A stretch of 64,000 bases of DNA. It comes from Vibrio neptunius. GTDB lineage: Bacteria; Pseudomonadota; Gammaproteobacteria; Enterobacterales; Vibrionaceae. Below the pieces are notes generated by a model. That model ran no database searches. It saw nothing but the letters and a program-made list of their open reading frames with translations, and had not been told where the DNA came from. Shown here in pieces: positions 8,889-16,594 of this stretch (position 1 is the stretch's first letter; each line of letters starts with the position of its first letter). The DNA lies in NCBI RefSeq assembly GCF_000967495.1, contig NZ_JXXU01000006.1, forward strand, positions 1 to 64,000. Reading direction: 5' to 3'. The position numbers and the translations under genes are program-made.

Positions 8889-10487
8889 ATGAATAGAAGT
8901 TACGATGTTATAATTGTGGGCTCTGGCTCGGCTGGCTCGGTATTGGCTGAACGCTTATCAAAATACTCTGACAAGTCGATTGCTGTGCTAGAGGCCGGTA
9001 GGTATGAGAGAAATCTTTCCACTTCTATACCAATAGGATTTGTGAATAATTTCAATAACCCTAAAACCAACTACATGTATTACAGCGCTCATGAGCCCCA
9101 CCTGAACAATCAGAGCGTTTACCAACCTCGAGGGAAAATAGTCGGCGGCAGTGGTTCTATTAATGCGATGATTTATGTTCGAGGCCAACGAAGTGACTTC
9201 GAAGAATGGGCGCGCGTTACCGATGATGAGCAGTACAACTTTGAAAATGTGATGCCGTTCTTTTCCAAACTCGAAGGCCACACCAATGAAGAACACCACA
9301 TTAGCGTGACTTCCACTCAAGGGAATGAATCAGCACTATGTCGTGACTTCATGCAATCATGCATGGACATAGGGTACAGCCAAGTGGGTTCCTTCAACCG
9401 AGGGGATGGCTCTGTTGAAGGCATTGGCTTCTATGATATGAATGTTTCTAATGGCATTAGGTCTTCCAGTGCTAAAGCAATGTTGAAACCTGCTCTAGCT
9501 CGCCCAAACCTGACGCTTATTAAGCACTGTCACGTTAAAAAGATAAACCTAAAAGGTGAGAAACCGGTTTCGTTACTGGTTGAAATTAAAGGCAAAGAAG
9601 AAGAGATCACCATCAACGATGAGCTCATACTTTCGGCCGGCGCTGTCGGTTCACCCCACCTATTGCAAGTCTCTGGCGTAGGTTGTCCCGAAGAACTCGC
9701 TGAGGCTGGTATTACTCCGAAGGTCGCCTTACCTCTGGTGGGCAAAAATTTGCAGGATCACCTTTGTGGTTGCCTTTACTACCAGTCTACAACACCGACG
9801 TTAAACATCACGATGCTCAAGCCTATTACGGCGATTCGTCAAGGTGCCAAATACCTATTCCAGCGTTCCGGACCCTTGGCCTACGGTGTCAAAAGCGTCG
9901 GTGGTTTCATACGCTCAGATGAGGCTCAACCAGAGCCGAACGTTCAGGTGTACTTCAATCCTATTTCCTACTCCCTGCCGACAGACCCAGGCGCTAAGTT
10001 GAAGCTAAGCGAAAAGTCTGAGTTCTCTTTCTTTTATAACCTTTGCCGCCCCGCAAGCAGAGGTCATATAAAAGCGGTTTCTCCTAAATTAAGCGATACA
10101 CCTGAGATTTTCTGTAATTTCCTAGGTGATAAGGATGATCAGCAAGACATGATTGAGGCGTTTAAACGTGTGAATGAGATCGCCGTATCTGGCCCGCTTG
10201 GCAAAAGTGTTGCGAACCCAGAGAAATACTCATCACTGTCAGATGAAGAAATCCTCCAAGTCATAATCCAAAATGCAGGGTCGATTTACCACTTATGCGG
10301 CTCTTGCAAAATGGGGAAGAACGCCCATGACTCTGTCGTTGACTCAAGTTTCAAAGTTCACGGAATGAATGGGCTTCGAATTGTGGATGCGTCGGTTTTC
10401 CCAACGATCACATCCGGTAACACCAATGCACCAACAATGATGATGGCTGAAAAGGCATCGAAACTAATTCTAGAAGAGTGGTCTTAA
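8889..10487 (+). CDS. GMC-family FAD oxidoreductase (choline dehydrogenase-like)
   Basis: A 532-residue flavoprotein of normal length for the choline/alcohol dehydrogenase group. The FAD-binding motif GSGSAG is at residues 11-16, the first GMC signature near residue 85 (PRGKIVGGSGSINAM), the second near 245 (LSAGAVGSPHLLQVSG). The C-terminal active-site region has YHLCGSCKMG and SGNTNAPTMM; choline dehydrogenases have the same SGNTNAP. It should oxidise a primary alcohol to an aldehyde, passing electrons to the respiratory chain. The ATG at 8889 follows AAGGCGACGAAA; an upstream TTG is less likely. First gene of a five-gene operon; stop-to-start gap to the next gene is 3 bases. Confidence 0.92.
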   Translation: MNRSYDVIIVGSGSAGSVLAERLSKYSDKSIAVLEAGRYERNLSTSIPIGFVNNFNNPKTNYMYYSAHEPHLNNQSVYQPRGKIVGGSGSINAMIYVRGQRSDFEEWARVTDDEQYNFENVMPFFSKLEGHTNEEHHISVTSTQGNESALCRDFMQSCMDIGYSQVGSFNRGDGSVEGIGFYDMNVSNGIRSSSAKAMLKPALARPNLTLIKHCHVKKINLKGEKPVSLLVEIKGKEEEITINDELILSAGAVGSPHLLQVSGVGCPEELAEAGITPKVALPLVGKNLQDHLCGCLYYQSTTPTLNITMLKPITAIRQGAKYLFQRSGPLAYGVKSVGGFIRSDEAQPEPNVQVYFNPISYSLPTDPGAKLKLSEKSEFSFFYNLCRPASRGHIKAVSPKLSDTPEIFCNFLGDKDDQQDMIEAFKRVNEIAVSGPLGKSVANPEKYSSLSDEEILQVIIQNAGSIYHLCGSCKMGKNAHDSVVDSSFKVHGMNGLRIVDASVFPTITSGNTNAPTMMMAEKASKLILEEWS

Positions 10488-10490
10488 GCA

Positions 10491-11597
10491 ATGAAAATCA
10501 GAAAAATCGAATCATTTACTAACTGTGATGTGGGTATTGTCAAAGTCACCATGGAAGACGGCTCAACCGGTTTCGGTCAAGTTTCGACCTATAACGCTGA
10601 CATCAGCGTTGAAATCATGCATCGTCAAGTCGCGCCTTTAATCAGGCATTACGATTTTAATGACCAAGCTGACATTAAAGATATGGTCGACTTCGTCCTA
10701 GAAAAGCAACATAAATTCTTGGGCTCATACCTTTATCGCGCTCTATGTGGGGTAGAAACAGCACTGTGGGATTGGCTTGGTAAATCGCAACAGAAGTCTG
10801 TGTGTGAATTACTAGGCGGCACTCCTAGAGATCTTCGCGTTTACGCTTCCAGTATGAAGCGCGATATCACCCCTCAACAAGAGGCAGACCGCTTCAAAAA
10901 ACTTCAAGACATTCATGGCTACGATGCGTTTAAATTCCGCGTCGGAGCTGAAACAGGTCGTAACAAAGATGAGTGGGAAGGTAGAACCGAAGAGATCATA
11001 CCCTTGATGCGCAAACAAATGGGCGATGATGTCAGTTTACTTGCCGATGCGAACAGCTGCTTCAACGTGGAACGAGCCATTGAAGTTGGCCACATGCTTG
11101 AAGATAACGGCATCAATCACTTCGAAGAACCATGTCCTTACTGGAAGATGGATTGGACAAAAGAAGTAACAGCGGCGCTGAAACTAGAAGTGACTGGTGG
11201 TGAGCAAGACCACTACATCCCTGCTTGGGAGCGAATGATCAGCGATAAAGTGGTTAATGTTCTTCAACCTGATGTGTGCTATATGGGGGGCATCACCCGA
11301 ACACTTGAAGTGGTCGAACTTGCCAAGAAAGCCGATATGATCGTCACCCCACATGCAGCCAATATGTCTCTCGTCACCATCTTTACGCTTCATTTGCAAG
11401 GTGCGATTCCCAATGCTGGCCCTTATGTTGAGTTCTCTATCGAAGGTGAGGACTACTACCCGTGGCAAGATGGTATCTATGATGGTGTACCAATCGCTAG
11501 AGACGGCAAAGTTGCCATTCCGAGCGGCCCTGGATGGGGGGTGACTATTCGTGAGGACTGGATGGCGACGACTGATTACAAGGTGAGTGAACTGTAA
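10491..11597 (+). CDS. Mandelate racemase/enolase-superfamily enzyme, probable sugar-acid-type dehydratase
   Basis: A 368-residue enolase-superfamily protein. The capping domain is about residues 1-115. The barrel carries a KFR motif (Lys148/Arg150), metal ligands Asp186, Glu212 and Glu238, a DVCYMGGITR strand with Asp261, and a His at 288 (TPHAANMS). This is the MR-subgroup layout with a Lys-x-Arg on strand 2 and an Asp/His region on strands 6-7. Members abstract the proton next to a carboxylate and then dehydrate or epimerise the acid. With an alcohol oxidase and aldehyde dehydrogenase beside it, the likely substrate is a hydroxy acid made by them, giving a 2-keto-3-deoxy acid. The exact acid is unknown; epimerase activity on a betaine is also known in this superfamily. 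Confidence 0.88.
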   Translation: MKIRKIESFTNCDVGIVKVTMEDGSTGFGQVSTYNADISVEIMHRQVAPLIRHYDFNDQADIKDMVDFVLEKQHKFLGSYLYRALCGVETALWDWLGKSQQKSVCELLGGTPRDLRVYASSMKRDITPQQEADRFKKLQDIHGYDAFKFRVGAETGRNKDEWEGRTEEIIPLMRKQMGDDVSLLADANSCFNVERAIEVGHMLEDNGINHFEEPCPYWKMDWTKEVTAALKLEVTGGEQDHYIPAWERMISDKVVNVLQPDVCYMGGITRTLEVVELAKKADMIVTPHAANMSLVTIFTLHLQGAIPNAGPYVEFSIEGEDYYPWQDGIYDGVPIARDGKVAIPSGPGWGVTIREDWMATTDYKVSEL

Positions 11598-11598
11598 A

Positions 11599-13119
11599 AT
11601 GAAAAAACTAAAAGCATTACTAAAGACGTCAGGGCCATTGGCCATTCTGAGTAAGAATAACCAAGATCGGGTCGATCTGTTCTCTGATTTGCCAACAGGT
11701 CAATTCATCGCCGGTCGCGAAGTGCCACCGTCAAGTGGTGAATACATTGATGTTGAGGATCCGGGCTCGGAGTTGGTTTTTGCCCAATGCGCTCGTGGTA
11801 ACGTCCAAGATGTTGAAGCAGCCGTAGAATCCAGCAAAAAAGGATTCAAAGTTTGGCGCGCCACGCCACCAGCTGAGCGAGCTAAGATGATGTTTAAGCT
11901 TGCCGATGCTCTAGAATCTCACATTGATACACTGGCCGTAATTGAAGCGATGGATTCAGGCAAGCCATTGAACGAAGCACATGGGGATGTGATTAATTCG
12001 GCCGATCAACTTCGCTATTACGGTGGTTTGGCTGATAAGTTCGCGGGCGATACCGTGCCGCTGGGTGATTCGTTTGTGTCATTCAATGCAAAGGAGCCTG
12101 TGGGTGTCACTGTTCATGTTGCACCATGGAACTTTCCGCTACTGACCGCGATTCGCGGAGTTGCCCCTTCTCTGGCGGCGGGTTGCTCTGCAATCGTAAA
12201 ACCCTCAGAGATCACCCCTTTAAGTTCTCTGCTTATGGCAAAAATCTTCTCCGAAGCTGGCTTACCTGATGGTGTTGTGAACGTCGTTAACGGCTATGGT
12301 TCAGAGATTGGCAATGCTCTGACATCCCATAAAGATGTACGCCATGTCACTTTCACAGGCTCTGTGGCTACAGGTCAAAACGTCATGCGATCAGCGGCGA
12401 ATAATATCAGCAGTGTGACGCTTGAGCTTGGCGGTAAATCTCCTGCGATAGCATTGTCTGATGCTGATGTTGAACTCGTCGCTGACGACATGATGTGGGC
12501 GATTTTTTTCAACTCAGGTCAAGTTTGCTCGGCGGGTTCTCGTTTGATCATTCATCGTGACATACACGAAGAGTTTATGGGTAAGTTCCTGTCTAATATA
12601 GAAAAAATAGATTTCGGTCACGCTTTGGAAGATAAAAGACTCGCTTCAATTACCTCCAAGGCTCATTTGGATAAGATACAAGGTATGGTAGACGCGGCGA
12701 AGGAACGCGGCCTAACAATTCGTTGTGGCGGGTCTTCACGTGTACATCCACTGACAGATAAAGGTTACTATTTTGAGCCAACTGTCATTGATGATGTCCC
12801 CATGGATGATGACATCGTTCAGAAGGAAATATTCGGGCCTGTTCTGGCGATTCAGATCATCGATTCAGACGATGATGGTGTGGATGCAGCAAACTGTACT
12901 GACTTTGGTTTGGCAGCTTGTGTTTATTCCAAAGACACATCAAAAGCGCTAGCAATGGCTGGTCAAATTGATGCCGGTCAGGTAACGATTAATCAATATT
13001 ATGCAGGTGGTTTCTATACTCCGTTTGGTGGAACTAAAATGTCAGGCTTTGGCCGAGAGAAAGGCTTAGCGAGCATTGAGAATTACTTACGAGTGAAGAA
13101 TATCACCCTTAAGATCTAA
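11599..13119 (+). CDS. NAD(P)-dependent aldehyde dehydrogenase
   Basis: A 506-residue ALDH-superfamily protein. The cofactor and active-site blocks are PWNFPLLTA, KPSEITP, FTGSVATG, the general-base Glu276 in LELGGKSP and the catalytic Cys310 in SGQVCSAGSR, then EIFGPVLA and the C-terminal PFGGTKMSGFGRE. It oxidises an aldehyde to an acid. In this operon it could act on the GMC product, or on a keto-acid semialdehyde made by the FAH-fold enzyme further along. The ATG at 11599 is one base after the previous stop. Nothing essential is missing. Confidence 0.93.
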   Translation: MKKLKALLKTSGPLAILSKNNQDRVDLFSDLPTGQFIAGREVPPSSGEYIDVEDPGSELVFAQCARGNVQDVEAAVESSKKGFKVWRATPPAERAKMMFKLADALESHIDTLAVIEAMDSGKPLNEAHGDVINSADQLRYYGGLADKFAGDTVPLGDSFVSFNAKEPVGVTVHVAPWNFPLLTAIRGVAPSLAAGCSAIVKPSEITPLSSLLMAKIFSEAGLPDGVVNVVNGYGSEIGNALTSHKDVRHVTFTGSVATGQNVMRSAANNISSVTLELGGKSPAIALSDADVELVADDMMWAIFFNSGQVCSAGSRLIIHRDIHEEFMGKFLSNIEKIDFGHALEDKRLASITSKAHLDKIQGMVDAAKERGLTIRCGGSSRVHPLTDKGYYFEPTVIDDVPMDDDIVQKEIFGPVLAIQIIDSDDDGVDAANCTDFGLAACVYSKDTSKALAMAGQIDAGQVTINQYYAGGFYTPFGGTKMSGFGREKGLASIENYLRVKNITLKI

Positions 13120-13133
13120 GTGGAGAGAGGTTA

Positions 13134-13748
13134 GTGAAGAATCTTAGTGATGAAGTCTATGAGTTATTGAAAGCTCGAATCCTGAGTGGTTCGATTCCTT
13201 TTGAGAAAAAAATTTCAATAAATGACATTGTTCTTGATACTAACTTTGGCCGCTCACCGATATCACACGCCTTAAAGCGCCTTCAGCTAGAAGGATTGAT
13301 TGTTACCGCTCCAAAGAGTGGTAACAAGATCTGGACCCCAAGCTATGAAGAGGTTGAGAATCTGTTGTCTTTTAGAAGGATGCTAGAGCTAAGCGCGTTG
13401 CGTGAGTGTTGTGATGTCCTTCAGTTGCATGAGCGTTTGATGGGAATCTGCGAAGGAATGGACAGAGCGATTGAAGATGAGAATTGGAAGGAATATGAAG
13501 ATCTCGACCGCTCCTTTCATCATGCCATTGTTGAGTCTGCGCGTAACCCGTTTTTAACCACCTCATATCAAAACGTATCTGACCGCGTCTCTTTAAGTCG
13601 CTTATTCATGAAAAGAAATTACACCCAGAGTAATGAAGAGCATTACTCAATAGCACAAAGCTTAAAACATAACACATTCAAGGCAAGCGCCTACCTTGAG
13701 AAGCACCTTCTGATTTGGCCCGAAATGATGTTTTCACTTAAGGAGTGA
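13134..13748 (+). CDS. GntR-family regulator, FCD (FadR-like) type
   Basis: A 204-residue regulator. The N-terminal winged helix is at about residues 4-66 (DEVYELLKARILSG, then GRSPISHALKRLQLEGL), and an all-helical FCD ligand domain fills the rest with the metal-binding type pattern ending in a DRSFHHAIVESARN helix. The start is GTG, supported by GGAGAGAGG three bases before it. FCD regulators sense organic acids and usually repress a neighbouring catabolic operon. Its place inside the operon suggests autoregulation and control of the divergent promoter region at 8424-8888. Confidence 0.9.
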   Translation: MKNLSDEVYELLKARILSGSIPFEKKISINDIVLDTNFGRSPISHALKRLQLEGLIVTAPKSGNKIWTPSYEEVENLLSFRRMLELSALRECCDVLQLHERLMGICEGMDRAIEDENWKEYEDLDRSFHHAIVESARNPFLTTSYQNVSDRVSLSRLFMKRNYTQSNEEHYSIAQSLKHNTFKASAYLEKHLLIWPEMMFSLKE

Positions 13749-13752
13749 GGGA

Positions 13753-14526
13753 ATGCCCCAGAATAAATTACAAGCCGCTGCCGAGTTGATCACTGCAGCT
13801 TACACTGATGGAAAACAAATCGATTCATCCACTGTTACTCACTTGCTACCGATGGGTAAGACAGAAGCCTACCAGATTCAAGACTTGGTGAGTGAGTTGC
13901 TAACCGATAGTAAAGAGAGTCAGAACGTCTGGAAAACAGGCGCTAATACGTTAGAAGAAATACCATTTGCGGCTCCAATCCCTTCCCCATTCGTCCACAA
14001 AACAGGCGCTCAATTAGACTCCTCCAAGTTTCATATGATAGGAGTAGAGTCTGAGCTTGTGTTTGAATTTGGACAGGATATGCCTGACATTGGTCGTGAT
14101 TACACAGAGTCCGAAGTCATGGCTGCAATAGCAAAGGTTCGAGTGGCGGTTGAGATCATTGATACTCGATTTAAAGATTGGAGCAATACCGAGGATTCAT
14201 GGTTACTCAGTGATAACAGCATGTCCGGTGGTATCATCCTTGGCGATGGCACAACCGATGTTCGGTCAATAAACTATGCCCAACAAGTGGCCCAAATCAT
14301 GATCAACGGTGAACTTCATACTCAGAAGAAAGGCGGTTTACCAACGGTGGATCCCACTCACTTGGTTGTTTGGATCTGTAACCATCGTTCAAAACGCGAT
14401 GGCGGTTTCAAGAAAGGCCAGATGGTCACGACTGGAACTCATGTCGGCATGCCCGAAGTGACCAAGGGGGCTACCGTTGAAGCACGCTTCCCGGGTATTG
14501 GTTCGGCGTATGTAGAGTTTAAGTAG
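13753..14526 (+). CDS. FAH-fold 2-keto-acid hydratase/dehydratase (MhpD-like)
   Basis: A 257-residue protein of the fumarylacetoacetate hydrolase fold in the 2-keto-4-pentenoate hydratase group. Putative metal ligands are Glu99 and Glu101 in GVESELVFEF and an acidic residue in VEIIDTRF (about 134-137). The DNSMSGGIILG and TTGTHVGMP blocks complete the site. Enzymes of this fold hydrate, dehydrate or decarboxylate 2-keto acids. After a dehydratase giving a 2-keto-3-deoxy acid, this could make a semialdehyde for the ALDH, as in Weimberg-type routes. That is inference. The gene starts four bases after the regulator's stop and ends at a 12-bp terminator. Confidence 0.87.
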   Translation: MPQNKLQAAAELITAAYTDGKQIDSSTVTHLLPMGKTEAYQIQDLVSELLTDSKESQNVWKTGANTLEEIPFAAPIPSPFVHKTGAQLDSSKFHMIGVESELVFEFGQDMPDIGRDYTESEVMAAIAKVRVAVEIIDTRFKDWSNTEDSWLLSDNSMSGGIILGDGTTDVRSINYAQQVAQIMINGELHTQKKGGLPTVDPTHLVVWICNHRSKRDGGFKKGQMVTTGTHVGMPEVTKGATVEARFPGIGSAYVEFK

Positions 14527-14571
14527 ATATCATTAGCGATTGGGCACTTTGACCCAACTATCATGGTTTAA

Positions 14572-14603
14572 CGCAACGCATGGTAACAATGCCATGCGTT
14601 GCG
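14572..14603. terminator. Bidirectional terminator ending the catabolic operon
   Basis: CGCAACGCATGG (14572-14583) and CCATGCGTTGCG (14592-14603) make a perfect 12-bp stem with an 8-base loop, between the convergent FAH-fold gene and GNAT gene. T-runs are weak. Confidence 0.65.
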
Positions 14604-14618
14604 AATCCGTTTTCGTTA

Positions 14619-15155
14619 TCATGCCGTATGTTCGTAACTGTAGATATGGTCTGCGTACCACTTCCCACCAATCTTATACGCTTCCGGTACGACCTTTTTA
14701 AGAGAAAATCCGTTCTTAGTCAGTACTTTCTCCGAGCCGATGTTTCCTTGTGTCACTATCGCGTCGAAGGAGTGAATACCTTGCTCTTCAGATGCCCATG
14801 TTATTAAGGCTTTTAACGATTCCGACCCCAAACCTTGGCCGTGATAGCGAGGTAAAATCAAATAGCCAACTTCTGCACGACCGTCCGTAATACGAAAGCC
14901 AGTCACACCTATTTTTTCATCCGTTTCTTTCAGCGTCATCGTCAAACACAACCAATGCTCTGAACGGTTGTTCCATAGAGGAAGCCGTGACTCAAAACTC
15001 TGCTTAATTTCTTCCAATGATGGCTCATCGAAACATAACTGGATCACCGCAGGGTCTTGATTAAGAGCCTGAAACAACCCCCAGTCATCAGCCGTAATTT
15101 GAGCCATTTCCAATCTGTCTGTTTGAATTTTCAACTGCTGATTCTCCTGTGTCAT
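14619..15155 (-). CDS. GNAT acetyltransferase, RimJ/RimL type
   Basis: A 178-residue GNAT. The TDRLEMAQI start, GVTGFRI strand, and acetyl-CoA loop LPRYHGQGLGSESLKAL mark the family, followed by NIGSEKVLTKNGFSLKK. It likely acetylates an N-terminus, amino acid or small molecule; no substrate can be named. The start follows CAGGAGAATCAG-like sequence that partly lies inside the coding frame, so the ATG at 15155 is the simplest choice. No obvious operon partner: the next gene upstream is a different GNAT 36 bases away on the same strand, so the two may share a transcript. Confidence 0.85.
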   Translation of the reverse strand: MTQENQQLKIQTDRLEMAQITADDWGLFQALNQDPAVIQLCFDEPSLEEIKQSFESRLPLWNNRSEHWLCLTMTLKETDEKIGVTGFRITDGRAEVGYLILPRYHGQGLGSESLKALITWASEEQGIHSFDAIVTQGNIGSEKVLTKNGFSLKKVVPEAYKIGGKWYADHIYSYEHTA

Positions 15156-15191
15156 AAACCGTAACTGTATTAGAAGTGAAGCGCTGTGAGT

Positions 15192-15644
15192 CTATCTTTG
15201 TTCTATCTTGTCACGACGCATTGTGGTTATTGTGTAACCCATTTCTCGGTACTTCCTGCAGCGCTGTTGCAAAAACTCCGGGTACTGGCTCTCTTCAATT
15301 TCTTTAAAATTGATTTGTTTATAAAAGTCGGTCACATGTGCGAGAGGCATGCAGTAGGCTGTACGCAAATTTAATACAGGTTCAATGTGCTGAAGAAATT
15401 GGCGCCCTAATCCTTGACCTTGAAAATCAGAGGCAATGTACATGCCTCTGAGTATGGTGACATCATGAATAAGTTCTACTTTCACGGCACCGATAATCAC
15501 CCCGTCATTCAGGCAAATAAACGCTCTTTCTGTCTCCGACCAAGCGCTGTGATACCCCTGCTCTTTGTAGAATTTACCGATCGCTTCCTTCATCGAGTTG
15601 TCGGCTTCGATTATTGTCATTTCTACTTCATTTATTATTGTCAT
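15192..15644 (-). CDS. GNAT acetyltransferase with duplicated start region
   Basis: A 150-residue GNAT with the acetyl-CoA loop SDFQGQGLGRQFLQHI and FYKQINFKEIEE. The N-terminus is unusual: a 24-bp tandem repeat carries the ribosome site and start codon twice, in frame. The ATG at 15644 has TGGAG five bases before it; the second copy's ATG at 15620 has only TGAAG. A GTG at 15671 is also in frame. The protein may therefore start at 15644 with eight extra residues, or at 15620. Substrate unknown; related proteins carry toxins' or antibiotics' acetylation, which cannot be claimed here. Confidence 0.82.
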   Translation of the reverse strand: MTIINEVEMTIIEADNSMKEAIGKFYKEQGYHSAWSETERAFICLNDGVIIGAVKVELIHDVTILRGMYIASDFQGQGLGRQFLQHIEPVLNLRTAYCMPLAHVTDFYKQINFKEIEESQYPEFLQQRCRKYREMGYTITTMRRDKIEQR

Positions 15645-15659
15645 TTCTACTCCATTTAT
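15612..15659 (-). repeat. 24-bp tandem duplication over the GNAT start site
   Basis: Read on the minus strand, two 24-base units differ at one base (ATAAATGGAG versus ATAAATGAAG). Each holds a Shine-Dalgarno-like stretch and an ATG, so translation could begin in either unit in the same frame. Confidence 0.85.
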
Positions 15660-15764
15660 AGTGGCTAACACCTTTTTATTACAACAAACGAGTTAACCCT
15701 CAAACTCCAAGCAAAAAAACGCCAAGAGTAAGTCGTCTGACGTAAGTCGTTTGTATCGGCTTCT

Positions 15765-16109
15765 TTAACCTGAACTGGTTTCACGGGTCTTGACCAATGT
15801 CACGCCATCCACTTCCATCAACCACTGACCTTCTATTAATTGGGGAGGTTGGGACACCACAAAGGTTGTGGTTAAAAAGGAAAAACCCACAACAAAGTCG
15901 TCACCAACAAACTCTTTGATTGACGCATTTATCGAAGTGGTTCCTCCACTCTTTAAGCGCTCATAAGCTACCGTACCATCTGCAAGAATTAACAAGTACA
16001 TTTCTGCACTTTGCCACTCACCAACATAAGAAAGTTTCTCTTCAGGTAGCGGCTTACTGCACCCGGCAAGTGCCAATAAAGCCAGCAAAATTATTAACGT
16101 TTTTTTCAT
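15765..16109 (-). CDS. Small lipoprotein of unknown function
   Basis: A 114-residue protein with a clear lipoprotein signal: MKK, a hydrophobic run of Leu/Ala, and the lipobox LAGC with Cys18. The residue after Cys is Ser, so export to the outer membrane is likely. The mature part is beta-rich (GEWQSAEMYLLILADGTVAYER) and resembles small lipocalin-like or copper-resistance-type lipoproteins only in general shape. The ATG at 16109 follows GAGAGAAGTG; an upstream in-frame start would bury the signal peptide. No recognised domain. Confidence 0.78.
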   Translation of the reverse strand: MKKTLIILLALLALAGCSKPLPEEKLSYVGEWQSAEMYLLILADGTVAYERLKSGGTTSINASIKEFVGDDFVVGFSFLTTTFVVSQPPQLIEGQWLMEVDGVTLVKTRETSSG

Positions 16110-16437
16110 CACTTCTCTCGACGGTCTAAGTTCTGTATTTCGCCACCATCTTTTATCATGGACAGTCTCAGTTTTCTGCCAACTAAGCTTCAATCAAGCT
16201 AACATAAACCATTAAAAAATAAAGCATATATTAGATGCTCGATTTCTGACGTCCGATAAAAAATGAGCCAGTGCGGTATCGCTTTTTCAACAAAGCGCAT
16301 TATATTGGCGAGCGTTGAGTCAGTCTGATGATTAACAGTAATTTATTTTTTCTTCTACTAGCATAACAAGCCAATTTCATATTAAAAGCAGGATTAAAGG
16401 GTTGTATTTGATAGTTTTTGTTGTTAGCTTGTGCCAA

Positions 16438-16491
16438 ATGAAATGTATCTTAATGCTTACTTCATCTTTCTTCTGGTGGCGCTCTAATTAG
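16438..16491 (+). CDS. Probable Trp-codon leader peptide of trpS2
   Basis: A 17-codon frame (MKCILMLTSSFFWWRSN) ending in TAG carries two adjacent Trp codons at 16474-16479, 104 bases before the trpS2 start. The stop codon lies inside a 16-base perfect palindrome. Ribosome binding for the ATG at 16438 is weak. An in-frame TTG at 16399 with AGGA eight bases before it would give a 30-residue peptide with the same end. Tandem Trp codons in a short leader before a Trp-tRNA synthetase gene fit attenuation control. It is too short to be judged by family. Confidence 0.65.
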   Translation: MKCILMLTSSFFWWRSN

Positions 16492-16594
16492 AGCGGCACT
16501 GAATTCTTACATTCTTTAGCTGCTGGAAGGTAGCTAAGTATGTCATCCCTATTTCTATCTCCAGTAGCCCTCTATTTAACTAGGAGACAGAAAC
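16474..16594 (+). promoter_or_regulatory. Foldable leader RNA before trpS2 (putative translational attenuator)
   Basis: Several pairings compete. First, GTG-g-CGCTC (16476-16484) with GAGCG-g-CAC (16491-16499), over the two Trp codons. Second, TTAGCT (16516-16521) with AGCTAA (16532-16537). Third, 16519-16533 with 16555-16568 (GCTGCTGGA with TCCAGTAGC at the core). Fourth, TCTCC (16558-16562) with the trpS2 ribosome site GGAGA (16583-16587). The third and fourth exclude each other. No T-run terminator is seen, so control of translation rather than transcription is the better guess. Confidence 0.55.
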
